A DNA stretch of 64,000 nucleotides, taken from the NCBI GenBank assembly GCA_029783825.1, contig JAREIK010010273.1:1-64000 (forward strand), in the 5' to 3' direction. The stretch is from Sapria himalayana. Its lineage: Eukaryota; Streptophyta; Magnoliopsida; Malpighiales; Rafflesiaceae. The notes beneath the pieces were generated by a model. That model did not search any database. It had not been told where the DNA came from and worked only from the letters and a program-made list of their open reading frames with translations. Shown here in pieces: positions 1 through 15,539 of the stretch (position 1 is the first letter of the stretch; every line of letters starts with the position of its first letter). Both the position numbers and the translations under genes were made by a program.

Positions 1-1757
1 CTATGTATCTATGTATCTATCTGTCTATCTATCTTTATTTCTTTTTAATGTCTATCTATATGTCTATCTATCTATGTATCAATGTTTTTATCAATCTATA
101 TATCAATCTATCTATCTATCTATCAATATGCCTATTATTCTTTTTATAAAAATATCTAGCTATTTGTTTATCTATATGTATATCTATCTATCTATTTGTC
201 TATTTATATGTATATGCATATGTATATCTTTCTGCCTATCTATCTATCAATTTATCTATCTATCTATCTCTCTATCTATCTATCTCTCTATCTATCTATA
301 TGTCTATATATCTATCTTTATATCTATTTTTCTATCTATCTATCTATTTATCTATGTAATAATCTATCTATCTGTTTATCTATCTATCTATCTTTCAAAT
401 TATCTGTCTAACAATCGATCTAATCTATCTATCTATCTATGAATTTGTATAGCAATCTAACTAAAAATTTTTTTAACAATCTTTATATTAATCTATTTAT
501 CAATTTCTCTATCACGCTGTCTATAAATGTGTTTATCAATCAATATATCTATTTGTCTATTTTTTGTATTTCTATCTATCTATCTATATATCTATCTGTC
601 TATCTTTTTATATATCTATTTGTCTATTTATTTGTCTATCTGTCTGTCTATCTATTTGTCTATTTTTTATTCTGTATTTTTGTATATTTATCTATCTATC
701 TATTGATAGAAAGATAGACAAATAGTCTATCTTTCAATTTGTCTATTTTTTTTGTCTGGTGTGTCTATCTATCTATTTGTATATCGACTTGCATATCTAT
801 TTATCGATCTATCTCTCTCCCTATCTATCTTTCTATCTTTATTTCTATCTATCTATATATATAATTGTTTATCTAACTCTCTATTAATCTATCTATATAT
901 CATTCTACATATTTATCAATCTATCTAACTATATTCCTATCTATCTATCAATCTATCTTTTTATCTATCTACCTATCTATCTATTTATCAATATGTCTAT
1001 CAATCTATCTATCTATTTGTCTTTCTATCAATCTATCTATCTCTCAATCAATTAATCTATTAGTTTATCTTTTTGTCTATATATTTGTCTATTTATCTAT
1101 CTTTCGGTCTATCTATCTGAATGTTTGTTTGTTTTTCTATCTATAATTTTATCTATCTCTCTATCTATCTACTTGTTTATCTCTTATCTATTATCCTATC
1201 TATCTATCTATCTATCTCTCTATTTGTTTATCTATATGTCTATCTTTTCAATCTATTTATCTATTTCTCTTTAATGTTTCGATCTATCTATCTATTTATC
1301 TATTTATCTATCTATCTATAATTCTATCTTCTATCTATCCATCTAAAAAGTGTCTTTCAATCTGTCTATGAATTTTTCTATCAATCTATCTATCAATCTA
1401 TAATTTTATTTATCTATCTCTATATCTATCTATCTATATATCTACCTATTTATCTGTTTATATATATATATATATATCTATCAATCAATTAGTTAATCTA
1501 TCTACATATAATTCTGGGTGTCTATCTTTGTGTCTATTTATATATTTGTTTGTCTATAAATCTATTTATCTATCTGTCTTTTTATCTATATGTCGACTTG
1601 TTTGTTTGGTTGTTTTTCTATCTATCTATCTATCTGTATATCTGCTTGTATATCTATCTGTCTATCTTTTTTTATATATCTATCTGTCTAATAATATTTA
1701 AATCTATCTGTCTTTCTATTAATCTTTATGTGTGTGTGTGTGTGTCTATAATTCCAT
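1..1757. repeat. Degenerate (TATC)n tetranucleotide array, block 1
   Basis: Almost every position fits a TATC tetranucleotide with scattered TGTC, TTTC, CATC and AATC variants. The block runs off the left window edge. The TATC strand has no stop codon in any frame because the four codons read Tyr-Leu-Ser-Ile, so the open frames here are repeat artefacts. At about 703-726 a short GATA-oriented piece interrupts the TATC strand, giving a local inverted repeat. The array passes directly into the GTATAC palindrome repeats of truncated CACTA copy A. Confidence 0.97.
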
Positions 1758-1784
1758 CTAACTTTCAATCCATCTATAAACATA

Positions 1785-1930
1785 TACTGAGTATATACGT
1801 TCAAATATACTCAGTATATATAAACATATATACTCGGGATATACGTACGTATATACTCAGTATATACGTATGTATATACTGAGTATATACGTACATTTAT
1901 ACCAAGTATATATGTACGTACATACTAAAT
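1785..1930. repeat. Palindromic ACTSAGT/GTAC minisatellite, copy 1
   Basis: Irregular tandem repeat of about 20 bases built from TATACTCAGTATA or TATACTGAGTATA cores joined by ATATGTAC or ACGTAC linkers. Each core is its own near inverted repeat around a central C/G, so both strands look alike. Equivalent blocks lie inside CACTA copies B, C and D, always on the terminal-repeat side of the transposase remnants in B and C, which argues that it belongs to the element family. Confidence 0.85.
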
Positions 1931-2841
1931 TATTATATGTATGTATATATAATCACATAGCCTTAGATGACACACACACTTGTATTTTTATGCAAATACA
2001 CATACCATAAAAGTCAACAGAAGAAAATATTATAGGACTTAAAAAATACACATATAAGTCTCTCAGTCATGGTCAGCATTTCTAGTTCTTTTTCCTCTGG
2101 TACTCCAAGTAGATAGAGAACATTGTTACACCTACACATAGAGCATAACATACTGCATTTACAAACCAATAACTGATAACAAGCAGTCACAAATCTAAAC
2201 TATGATGATGCTTATTTGCACAAAATAAGAGTGTAAAAAACAAACTTGCATTTGCATGGAATTAATTTTTTTGCTTCATTTCACAACTTCAAAAGCTAAG
2301 CTGTTGTTCCCAGCACCATGGAGGACCAGCCAAGGCTTTTACATACCTATAATAGGCTAAAACTCTACACAAAAAATTCAGGGACACGCAAACATATTCA
2401 CAAATATATAAAATAGTTATTATAGACATGAACAAACACAAATTAATGTTGATAGTCATACAGCTCCAACAAAAATCTAAAAGATGTCCATAAAAATGTT
2501 TAGAGAGAAAGAGAGTGCAAAAATAAAATGTTTTAGGAATAATGAAGATAAAAGAAGCTAGGTCCCCTTTTGATCATGCTGAAATCGGTAAATATGGGAC
2601 CAATATATTGGAAGGATAGTTGCAATGTCTGAATACTTTTAATCGGAATTTTTTCATGCATCTCACATAATGTGTCCTACAAAGATTCATTATTAAATTA
2701 ATCGGAAAATAAAAGAAGAAAACCAGAAAAAAAAATTGAAACCTACAAAAAATCTCATAATGTGTTGCTACACAGACAAAAATCAATACTAGTTCAGAAA
2801 TAATTCTCATACGAAATCATTCTCATAATTAGTAGGAAAAG

Positions 2842-4746
2842 TTAGCCTCTCCTATTCACAGCTGGATCTCGGAAAACTATTTCTTGCTCCAATGCTACTA
2901 ACTGTGACTCCATATAGGACATCTCCTGTTGCATTACATTCTTAATTTCTTTCATCTCATCATTCATTTCTTTAATTTCTTGTATTTCTTCCATCAAAAT
3001 AGTATACTGCTCATCCTTATGTTCTTTAATTTCGTATATTTCTTCCTTCAAATGAGATATCTGCTCATCCTTCTTTTTCATTTCGTTCCCCATAACTACA
3101 ATATATTAATTTGTTTCCATTGCTTGTTGTTTGACCGCCTCATCTACCATTGCTGAGATAGATGAAATAGAAGCTTGACTGCTACAACTAAATGTCACTC
3201 CCTTCAAGCCGATGTCGTACATTGACTACCTCTTACGACCTCTTATGGTCTCCAAATAAATAGGATCATAATCAAATGGTTGAAGATCCAAAGAACCCTA
3301 AACCTGTGATGAGCATCTATCACACATTCCTCCATTAGTTCCTGATATAAAATAGAGTATAATACTATTCTAGATATACATAAAATAAAATAAATACTTT
3401 GCATTCCAAACAACTTTCAAGATGTACGGTAGTATTATAAGATTTTATTAATATAACAGATTCTTAAAGCAATCATCTGAGACTTGTTCTCAATAAACTG
3501 ACCATCCACTTTCTTCACATGCATCATCCTGAAAATCTCATAAAAATTGGGATCTCAACTCAATTCTCCTGCCTAGAATATGAATTTATTAAGTCATTAA
3601 AAAACAATGATCATAAAATTTAACAAAATTAATATAACCATGTAGATATTTGAATTATTGGACTATTAGGACAACCACTAAATATATAAATGTTTAAATT
3701 TTTAAAATTCTACCAAATCTCGAGCGTGCTCAATGCTCGACTTTGACCCTCCTGTGTCTCGATAGATTCCTAATACCTAATCCAGCTACCTCACTTCATT
3801 GATTTTTGCTAGGCATATCTAATTTTTTCTTCACATCTAGCTTTTCCCAAAACATAAGCCACCCAGGCCAGTCATCCTCAGATATTAAATCAAGCATTTC
3901 TTTCATATTCTTCAATTTATGGACAAAATTAGAATACTGTTGAGCAGCTTTGATCTCCCATAATAACTTTATCCTTCCATCAAATTTGGGTGTCCATGTG
4001 CACTAATTCTTTATATAGAAAAATCAAAAAAGAATTTATATTAACAATAACATAATGATTTACTACTTGAATAATAACCAACATAATAGTTAAGTAATTA
4101 GATAATTATCTTTCAATGCTTTTGTTTTGTTATTTTTACCTGAAAGTCATTAAAATAAGACTCTTTTGTCGATTCAGAAACTTTCTTCCAGAAGAATGCT
4201 TTAGAATCAACAATTTTTTTCAAAGACTTTGTAATTATATCGAACACTTGTGTGATAGAATAAAACTGTACAAATAAATAAATAACATTGAAAACAAGCA
4301 AATCATGACAATATAAAAAAACAACTTACAGTAACATCAAAATTTTTTTTTCAAGTCATATTTACATATTTCTTTTACATCTATTCCACAATCTCAATTA
4401 CTAACATGGCACTGACTGCACTAGAAGACACAGCATTTGATGATGCCATTGGTTTTGTAAATGGGGGAACTATCAGTGTAAAGTGTGGTGTAGAAGTTAG
4501 AGATGGATCAAAAGTGTGTGCAAGAAGCATTATGAGTGGTGGGTTTATATCTGATAAAGGTGATAGTAAAGGTCTAAATGATGGTGATGATGATAGAAAT
4601 GAAGATGGTGATTGTGATGTTGAAGTCTAGATATGGTGGGTATGAGATGGTACTGATTTTGCAACATGATGTAACATACTAGATGAATTTGGTTCATTTC
4701 TACGCCCACGTCCATCTCCACCATGTCCACGTCCTTTAGTCGCCAT
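2842..4746 (-). pseudogene. Ptta/En-Spm type CACTA ORF (Transposase_24-like), broken
   Basis: Minus-strand remnant of the second CACTA protein. The start at 4746 opens a basic Gly/Arg stretch (MATKGRGHGGDGRGRR) followed by a Ser/Pro-rich region to about 4380, with one in-frame TAG after THHI. A probable intron (GT near 4333, AG near 4271) leads to an exon with KKVSESTKESYFNDFQ at about 4270-4143, ended by a GT-type donor. Further downstream exon pieces are decayed, and the last open part (3093-2842) is a Glu/Lys-rich coiled coil. Plant Ptta/En-Spm proteins have this plan: variable N-terminus, central DNA-interaction domain and C-terminal coil. Stops and frame breaks between exons mean it is not functional. 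It is the only copy in the window with the N-terminal exon. Confidence 0.75.
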
Positions 4747-4886
4747 CTACTGTACAAAATAAAACATAGAACAAATAATTGAGATATGATGAATAAGCAT
4801 GTATTTTAGAATAAAACACACCGATAGATTTCAACAAGATATAAAAAGTCTTTGATAGTTTAATATTATAATAAAATTATAATAGT

Positions 4887-5060
4887 TTAATTATCGGCAT
4901 CACTGTCATCCTCCAATGGATCTTCTGATATTTTGTCTGATTCCGATAGAAGTTCGAACTCATCTTCTGATAGAAAGTGATCATCTTCAATTTCTATTAT
5001 GCCACCATGATTCACATAAATTTTCTATATCTTCATCTACATGCACATGCTCAATTTTTA
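4887..5060 (-). pseudogene. C-terminal acidic tail of CACTA TNP2 transposase, fragment
   Basis: The minus strand reads an Asp/Glu-rich tail ending DDSDADN and a TAA stop at 4887-4889. It is closely similar to 44136-44290, where the same tail (FELLSESDEISEDPLVDDSD) terminates a longer TNP2 fragment. Only about 55 codons are left here before homology stops. It lies just upstream, in minus-strand sense, of the Ptta/En-Spm ORF, which is the gene order seen in copies B and C. Confidence 0.65.
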
Positions 5061-5155
5061 GCACAATAAAGATTAATAGATATCATGGTAATACTAGATA
5101 AATGGAGCAAAAATGATAATGAATAACAAAGGACAACAAAAATGAAAGACATTTA

Positions 5156-5600
5156 AAGATTGAAGGGGGAGAGGGAGAGAGAGAGAGAGAGAGAGAGAGA
5201 AGGTGGGGAGAGAGAGAGAGAGAGAGGCAGAGAAATGGAGAGATGGGGGAGAGAGAGAGAGAGAGAGAGAGAAAGGGGAGAGGGAGAGAGAGAAAGGGGA
5301 GAGGGAGAGTGACAGAGAGAGAGGGAGAGGGGGGAGAGGGAGAGTGATAGAGAGAGAGGGAGAGGGGGGAGAGGGAGAGAGAGAGAGAGAGAGAGAGAGG
5401 AAAGGGGGGAGACAGGGGGAGAGAAATGGCAAAAGAGAGAGAGGGAGGGAGAGGGAGAAAGAGAGAGGGAGAGAGAGGGGGAGAGAGAGAGAGAACAAGG
5501 AATAAAGGAGAGTGAGAAAGAAAATAACAATAGAGAGAGTGTGTGACATAGAAAAAAAAAGAGGAAGAGAGTGACAGAAAGAATTAAAGAAAGAGAGACA
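5156..5600. repeat. (GA)n/(GGGAGA)n purine-rich tract
   Basis: About 445 bases of almost pure purine on the plus strand, made of GAGAGA runs with GGGGGA and AAAG interruptions. Overlapping frames on both strands are open (Arg/Glu on +, Ser/Leu/Pro on -) only because of the low complexity. A homopurine-homopyrimidine run of this length can form triplex DNA; that is general knowledge and was not shown here. It lies at the right edge of CACTA copy A. Confidence 0.95.
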
Positions 5601-5889
5601 GAGACACACACAAAGAATGAATGTTAGAATGAGGAATTAAATAAAAGAAAACAAAATTTCTTTAGTACAAGCCTATTATATATTACTTCTTTTTTCATAC
5701 ATAAGTTCATATATGAGCCTGAAACCCAAGGGCTGGGATTAGGTAAGAGTATGACCCTTATTTGTTTTATACCATATATGAGCGTGACCAACGGACATTC
5801 TCATGATATGTGCTTACATATTGTTGATATTATATCTTTTGTCATTTAATTTCAAGTTAGTGCAACAAATTGGTATTATCCCATATATA
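5601..5889. other. AT-rich spacer without recognised feature
   Basis: Single-copy-looking stretch between the GA tract and the 545-bp satellite. No open frame, tRNA-like fold or transposon end was recognised. Confidence 0.5.
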
Positions 5890-9010
<3,121 letters not shown>

Positions 9011-9039
9011 TTATCATATACTATGATAACAACACACTC

Positions 9040-9490
9040 TGAGATGCCTAATTGAATTACACCACTATAGAGAAAGAACTTGTATAAACATTCTTTTCTT
9101 TTGGCAAGTTAATATCATATTTCCTGGGAACCAATCATAGTATATTCTATAATCAAATATATTATAGATAATAAAGATATTAGGCCGAGATTGATTTGAT
9201 GGATTTTACTATTACAATAGTTTGAACTAGAGATATTAGAAAAGAAATGTACATATAATCAAAATTGAAAATAGCTTATCAAGACTAGAAAAAGAAGATG
9301 AAGAGTTGTTGAAGAAGATATTAGATAGATTTTTTTTATTTGAACAAATTATAGTATTGAATGAAAATGTAACTCCATGGTATGTAGTATTAAATAAACC
9401 TTATCATTGCAAGTAGTATTCAAATCAAATTATGAGGCAAAGTGTTATAGATGCGAGATTAGTAGTATCTTCCAATAATGTCACCCTTTG
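9040..9490 (+). pseudogene. Ty3/gypsy pol fragment (RNase H to integrase junction), copy 1
   Basis: Three-frame reading recovers ordered motifs of plant Ty3/gypsy polyproteins: NYTTIEKELV (RNase H; family YTTTEKELL) at about 9055, YFLGT and IIVYS, then RPRLI.WILLLQ.FELEI at about 9192, ENSLSRLEKEDEELLKKILD at about 9268-9330, NENVTPWY at about 9365 and SNQIMRQSVID at about 9425. Stops and frame slips are frequent. Nothing of reverse transcriptase or the integrase core is visible, so only about 150 codons of a roughly 1500-codon polyprotein survive. The same scrap occurs in unit 2. Confidence 0.78.
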
Positions 9491-11009
9491 TTGTGCTCTC
9501 ATGAATTTGTAGAACATGATAATAATTATGTGCTTAAATATTTTTTTTTTCAAAAATATTGTTGATATTTACATATATATGCATAAATACATATGTGCAT
9601 ATACATTGACCAACACACACACACATATACATCCATATACATTACTATATATTATATATCACAATACACATTTTTGTACTTTGATATATATTCACACATG
9701 TATCGACATTTTCAAAGTAGAGTGTGTATACTTGTATGCATGCATTTACTATTTAACACCCACACAAACACACACATATACCTATATACGTAATGTATTT
9801 TAATGTTTCAAATGAAATTATTATATGTGTGTGTGTGTGTGAATGTATTTAAAATTTTATGATTTTGAAAATTTAATTAAAATAAAATATTATATATTGT
9901 AAACAATTTAAAAAATATTGTAAATTCTTTATATTTAAAATAAATTTTTGTGTGTGTGTGTGTGCACGTGTGTGTGTGTGTGCACGTGTGTGTGTGTGAC
10001 GCATATTAATACATAATATGAAATTATGAATTAAATATATGAGCTTCTATTTTATTCAAATAGTTGTTTTTTTAATATTTATATTAAAATTACTTTCATT
10101 ATACTCATATAAATTAATGAAAATGACTATTTGTAAATTATGTTAAAAATTAAAATTTTGGTCATAAATAGATAATATTGTTTTTGTTTTTTTATAATAT
10201 TTTTTTATTAAAATATTAATGTCTGTGATAAATTTCTACCTATTATATATTATTATTAATAATTTTTTAGAAATTTTAAATTTCAAGCAATTATGATGAT
10301 GTAATGCATATAAATACACGCCTTTAATCTTTTGTAAAAAATCAATAATTTCTTTAATTATGTTCAAACAAAATAGATTACCATATAAATACATGAGCAA
10401 ATTTTTCTACAAGTTATTATTTTTTTATTTTATTCAAAATATATATATGACCATATAAATATATGAATTTGTTTTTTTAAATAATTATTTTTAAATTTTT
10501 TTTTAAATTGAATACATGTCAATGTTTTTATTTCTAATTAATAGATACATTTTAAACATTGTTTATGTATAATAAATATAACATATTGCATATTATAAGG
10601 TGCAAATTTTATTTTGTAAATAAATATTATTTTTAAAGTTTTATCTTTGTAAATTGAAACTACACCACATATATATTTTAGAAATTTTTTATAAAATTTA
10701 TTACACTAACATATTGTTATTTGTTTTGAAATTTACAACATGAATTTTAACAAATAAACATTTTATTAAAAATCAATTTTAGTTAAATGATATTAAGTGA
10801 AACAAAAATACATATTCTATACATATTAAATCATAATGATTTATACAAACATATAAAATACATTAAAAATACATTTAAAGTTGAAAAAATAAATTTAAGT
10901 TCCAAAAATTTATGGAAAAATACTAAAGATTTATACAATATCAAATATATATATATATATATGAATGAGCATAATGATATGAATGGATATTAAGTTTCTG
11001 AAGCATGCA
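9491..11009. other. AT-rich noncoding stretch with (TG)n tracts
   Basis: It contains CACACA/TATACA-rich sequence (9600-9790), a TGTGTG run near 9827-9841 and a TG-rich tract with GCACGTG interruptions at 9949-10000. From 10320 to 11005 it is unique to repeat unit 1. A short open frame at 10787-10993 is Lys/Asn/Ile/Tyr-rich, resembles no family I know and is probably chance. Confidence 0.6.
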
Positions 11010-11336
11010 GTTATACATGTTGTAGATGTAGTTATATTTAGTTTTTCATGTAATTATATATATTTAGTCATATGTCTATGTATAGGTATTTATGTAGATA
11101 AATACATTTATATATAGTAATATGTTGATATACATATTGTTAAATACATTTATATATAATTATATATAAATGTATGAATCTTCATACATTTAAGTTCGTC
11201 AAATCAATAAGTGTATTTAAACATAACTATACATCAATATTCATGAGTGATATAATTTGAATTTCTTATATAAATATATTTTACTATATCTATAACTATA
11301 ATAATAGTATACATAAACATAAATATGTATAAATAT

Positions 11337-11339
<3 letters not shown>

Positions 11340-11390
<51 letters not shown>
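11340..11390. repeat. (TA)n microsatellite
   Basis: Run of alternating TA of about 48 bases at the left junction of the copia-bearing insertion. Comparable TA runs occur at other junctions in the repeat units. Confidence 0.95.
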
Positions 11391-11392
<2 letters not shown>

Positions 11393-13500
11393 ATGAAATT
11401 AATTGATGATCAACACCTTTCTTTTATTGTTACATTTTGGAAAGTGACTTGTGAGAAGAAGTGGTTAGATGTAACAAAAAAAAACAAAAGATCACTCTCT
11501 GTCATTATTTTTGTCCAATAAGAGACTCTAGTTGGCAAAATAAGCTAAATATAGAAATGACATTGGATTAATTATATTTATGCTTGGAAAAATACACCAA
11601 GTGCCTTGACATGGAGCTCACCTAGTGGCGCATCATCATCACCATATTCCACAGTCTTTTAACATCAACTTCTTCGAAGGTCTCAAATATTCTACCCTGA
11701 AATTTGACTAATTCTATGTCAAAGAAAATGATATAGAGGTAACACAAATTCGATCTAACTAGTTTGATTAAAATTGAGTTTGATTTAATATATTTATTCA
11801 AATTTGAATGAATAAATATATCATTTTATTATTTTTTTTATGCTTGATTTTATTTTACTCCTATATAATACATAAAGAAATCTGATTTCAATTTATATGG
11901 TACTATTTCTCATGAAATACTATAAAAAATTATTAGAAATCTGAAGAAGATAGACTATATGAAATTCTATCTGAAATATATATACTAGAAAATTCTATAT
12001 CAACCCCTTCTAAGGAAGAAGATAGGGTCTATGAAGGAAGAAGAGCACATACTAGCACTTGAATTCATCTGAAATATAATATCCTACCAACTTAGTTTCA
12101 ATATAAAAATGAGAAGAGCATAGTAAGGCTTACGAAGGCTCTTGCTATTATATATGAAAAACTAATTGAAGCTAAAAAAGTGCACATGATGAGGTGTTTT
12201 TTCAATCTGTAGTTGACAAAAAGCACAACAGTGACCCAGCAACTCAATGAAGTTAACACAATCATAACCCAATTTAAGTTTGTTTGGTATTGAAGTCAAT
12301 GATGAAGTATGTGTATTGATACTTTTGTGTTCTTATCAAAAATTATCGTATTACAATTATAGTTGTGCATAGTTCACCAAGAACTAATAAATTGAAATTC
12401 GGTGATGTTCATGATTTAATTCTTAGCAAGGAGATTCAAAAGAGATAGACAAGTGAAACATCAACATCTTTAGAATTATATACAAAGTTAATTGAAAGAA
12501 ATTCAACCAAGAGAAAACATCAAAGCAAATCAAAAAACAAGAGGTCAAAATCTAAGAATCATTGTAATTAATAATAGCTCAAAGACCATTAAGTTTTGAA
12601 ATTATAGTGATACAAGACACTACAAAAATCAATGTAAGTGTTAGTTATTTTATAGCACGGTAAAATGTATCACAAGTATATGAGTTTAACAAGTAATTAA
12701 GTTAACTCTATGAATCTGGATTATCATTTCATAGATATTGATTATTTGGATTAGTTATCAAAGTTTCTTCATTATGTAAGCTTACAATAAGTAAATAATT
12801 TCTAGTGTTTACTCATGTAAACAATTATATGGTTAGCTTACAGTAAGTAAACAGTATCAAGTCCATGTGTATATTATTTATGAGTTAATGGATATAGCGG
12901 TGATAAAAAATGTGATCTCTACTCATCCATATAGGTGGAACTTCTCAAACCCATCAAAAAATCATCGGCATCAATTCATGTAGGAAATAATGTATGTCAG
13001 ATGAGCTGGATATCTTATATATTTTAATCTAATATGAATTATATTGATAGTCAATGCTAGGGTATTTATAAGGGAGCCTATGCGGCATTTAATTAATATA
13101 GTAATTAAAATATTGTCAAATATATACTTGTATTTAAATGTCTTGTAAATTAGTATCAGTATACATAAAGCCTATTAAATTTTTATTTGAACTAATTGAA
13201 ACCTGGTCAATTAAATATTTACGTATATCAATTTGACATTAATAGATATTAATGGGACTATACTTTTAATTTATAGATATTAAATACACTCTTACATTTT
13301 TATAAGAGTGTGTATTTTTACCTATACATAAAGCCATGTATAAAATAAAGTTTACAGATATTAATTTAATTATACTTATTGGGTAGCCACGACATTATGG
13401 AATAATAGATATTTTCATAAAGCAAATTTATTAGACGTGTATTTCATAATGATGACTTACAAATTTCAAATATATAATTTTAAAAGCCTATCATAAAGTC
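11390..13500 (+). mobile_element. Degenerate Ty1/copia retrotransposon remnant
   Basis: This insertion is present in repeat unit 1 and absent from the equivalent place in unit 2. It contains a decayed copia gag (12130-12660). No protease, integrase or reverse transcriptase motif was found. Downstream (12960-13480), a TATTTATAAGGGAGCC stretch near 13066 could be a promoter of a decayed LTR, and an inverted repeat around ACACTCTTAC/TAAGAGTGTG lies at 13286-13315, but no matching LTR pair was seen. Boundaries are approximate and are marked by TA-rich tracts on both sides. Confidence 0.55.
12130..12660 (+). pseudogene. Ty1/copia gag polyprotein fragment
   Basis: The plus strand reads YEKLIEAKKVHMMRCFFNL, then VTQQLNEVNTIITQF, then after a one-base slip GIEVNDEVCVLILLCS. 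This is the order of the UBN2/gag domain of plant copia elements (usual form VTQHLNEFNTI, GI.FDDEVRALILL). Near 12490-12640 come a basic Lys/Arg/Ser stretch and a CCHC zinc-knuckle ghost, NYSDTRHYKNQCK, whose first Cys and Trp codons have become TTT and TGA. Gag packages retrotransposon RNA. Several stops and frameshifts make it inactive. Confidence 0.75.
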
Positions 13501-13604
13501 AGAATAACTTTATTTGTGTAATATATATATATATATAATGTTTTATGTATAATACTAATTATATTTGAAATACACGAAATGTATATCGAATGTATCATAT
13601 ATAA

Positions 13605-13609
13605 AATTA

Positions 13610-13645
<36 letters not shown>
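13605..13645. repeat. (TA)n microsatellite
   Basis: Alternating TA run marking the right side of the copia-bearing insertion, followed by sequence that again matches the roughly 380-bp repeat of unit 2. Confidence 0.9.
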
Positions 13646-13649
<4 letters not shown>

Positions 13650-13739
13650 ATATTTATATATAGATATGTTTATGTAAACTATTTTTATAGTTATAGATAT
13701 AATAAAATACATTTATATATTTATGTGTTATATACACAC

Positions 13740-14262
13740 ACCCCAACACAAAACACCCATTTTGTGTTATATAAGATTAAGTTTATATAAGCAGTCCAAG
13801 TATAATTAAATTAACAGAATATGTATTAAAAAAGTATAATTAAATTAAGCTTATATAAGCATACCTACTCCCCAACACAACACAAATGCATTAGGTATGT
13901 ATCACAATAAGTATAATTAAATTAATGTATACGATTAAAAAAAAATATTTTGGAAAAAAAAATTAATAGAATCAATACGCAAACTCTTGCATTAAGATAA
14001 TCGATGAAGAATTAGGGTAGAAAACATACCTCAAATCAATAACAAATTATCGCTTAATTCAAATATGTTTATGCTGCGTTAGTGTCAAAAGAAAGATGGA
14101 GGACTGTGGAGGACTTGCATCGCTTAATCTTTGAAAATATCGAGAGAAAGATTGAGGACTTGAGTCTCGACAAAATAAACATTAAATAACAAATTATATA
14201 TATTTACAAAATATTTATATTTTTAATTATAAAAACATTAAATAAATAATATAATATTATAT

Positions 14263-14314
<52 letters not shown>

Positions 14315-15539
14315 ATACAAAAAGACTCATTTATTTTATTTACTATCAAAATTTTTTCAACTATATTAATGTGCGTGTAGCAAGGTACAAATGAAAAATA
14401 TATACGATACAATTTTTTATTATAATATTAATTAAACAATAAATATATACCAATTTAAAAAAATATATCTTTAGCCTTATAAAAAAATTAATCAAATAGC
14501 TACAAAATTAACAAACTTCATATAATAAGATATTCATGAAAAGATAATTTGTCTTCTAGTCACTCTCTTGTGAGTTATAAAATACTCTTAATATTAAAAA
14601 ATATATAAAAATTTATATTTTATGGTTATAAATTTTTAAGAATTCATCATATTAATTTTTATGAAGATAATATATAATAATTTTAAAGGAATAAAATTTC
14701 ATATTAATTTTTATGAAGATAATATATAATAATTTTAAAGGAATAAAATTTCATATTATTTATTATCATTACTAATTTTTAAAATTCAAAAAATTACTTA
14801 AAGTGATAAGATAATTTTTAAAAAAAGATATATTAATTATTTTAATAGACTGAATGCTAATAGAAAAATTATTACTCAAGTGTTTAATTCTTATAAATTT
14901 TAGCAGGGGCAAACATCTATGTATTTATTTTTAAATGTTAATTTATTTTCTTTTAACTTTAATGAAAAATTTTATATTTTTATTATATTTCAAAATTTTC
15001 AAATTTTGTATTAATTATTTTTTTTAAAAGTTTCATTTAATCATAAAATATTTTTTATAATAATATTAATATTAATATTTACTAGTTTATTCGTCAATTC
15101 ATAATTTTTGAAAATATTTTATATTTTATCATACAATGAATTAATTTACATTAATATTTGTAGAAATTTTTAATGTATGTTAATTTAATTTTTAAAATAT
15201 CAAAATAAATTATTATACTTATTGAATTAATTATGTAATATTACTCTAATACAAATATTTAGTTTTTTAATTAAAAATTTTAATAAAATTATGATGTATT
15301 AATTTTTTAAAAATTAATACATCAGAAAAATAATAATTTTAGTCCTAATTAATATAATTTTTTTTGTATTTTTATATTTTTTAAATTATTTATTTATAAT
15401 ATCATTTTTTTATGATTCTACGAAGAGAATGTAATTTTTAATGATCATTCATCTATAGACCATTAGCAGACATTTAATAAACAAAATTAAATAAAATATT
15501 AAAACAAATAATAAATTAAAAAAATTGCATGATAAAATA
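13740..15539. other. AT-rich noncoding part of repeat unit 1
   Basis: Extremely AT-rich sequence without open frames. It includes a (CA)n/(TA)n tract at 14270-14315 and a local 56-base duplication (14645-14700 and 14701-14755). Segment 13960-15500 is collinear with 19940-21360 in unit 2, with small indels. Confidence 0.7.

Larger units (their letters stand above)
1785..5150 (-). mobile_element. Truncated CACTA (En/Spm) element copy A
   Basis: This segment is collinear with 31905-34600 and 42100-44290: palindrome minisatellite, a conserved noncoding stretch (1960-2800), the Ptta/En-Spm type ORF on the minus strand, then the acidic C-terminus of a TNP2-like ORF. The left terminal inverted repeat found in copies B and C is missing; the TATC array begins where it should extend. 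On the right the homology to TNP2 ends near 5060 and a GA-rich repeat follows. It is therefore a double-ended truncated copy. It uniquely keeps the first exon of the Ptta/En-Spm ORF, which B and C have lost. Confidence 0.8.

Noticed and set aside
4406..4630. 74-codon plus-strand frame starting MALTALEDTAFDD
   Set aside because: It is the antisense shadow of the N-terminal exon of the Ptta/En-Spm ORF on the minus strand.
5094..5611. Ser/Leu/Pro-rich and Arg/Glu-rich frames on both strands
   Set aside because: They lie wholly in the GA-rich tract, where open frames are expected.
10787..10993. 68-codon Lys/Asn/Tyr-rich frame
   Set aside because: AT-rich chance frame, absent from the otherwise homologous repeat unit 2.
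12618..12634. CACTACAAAAATC, at first sight a CACTA terminal repeat
   Set aside because: It codes for HYKNQ of the copia gag zinc knuckle in its proper place, and no subterminal repeats adjoin it.
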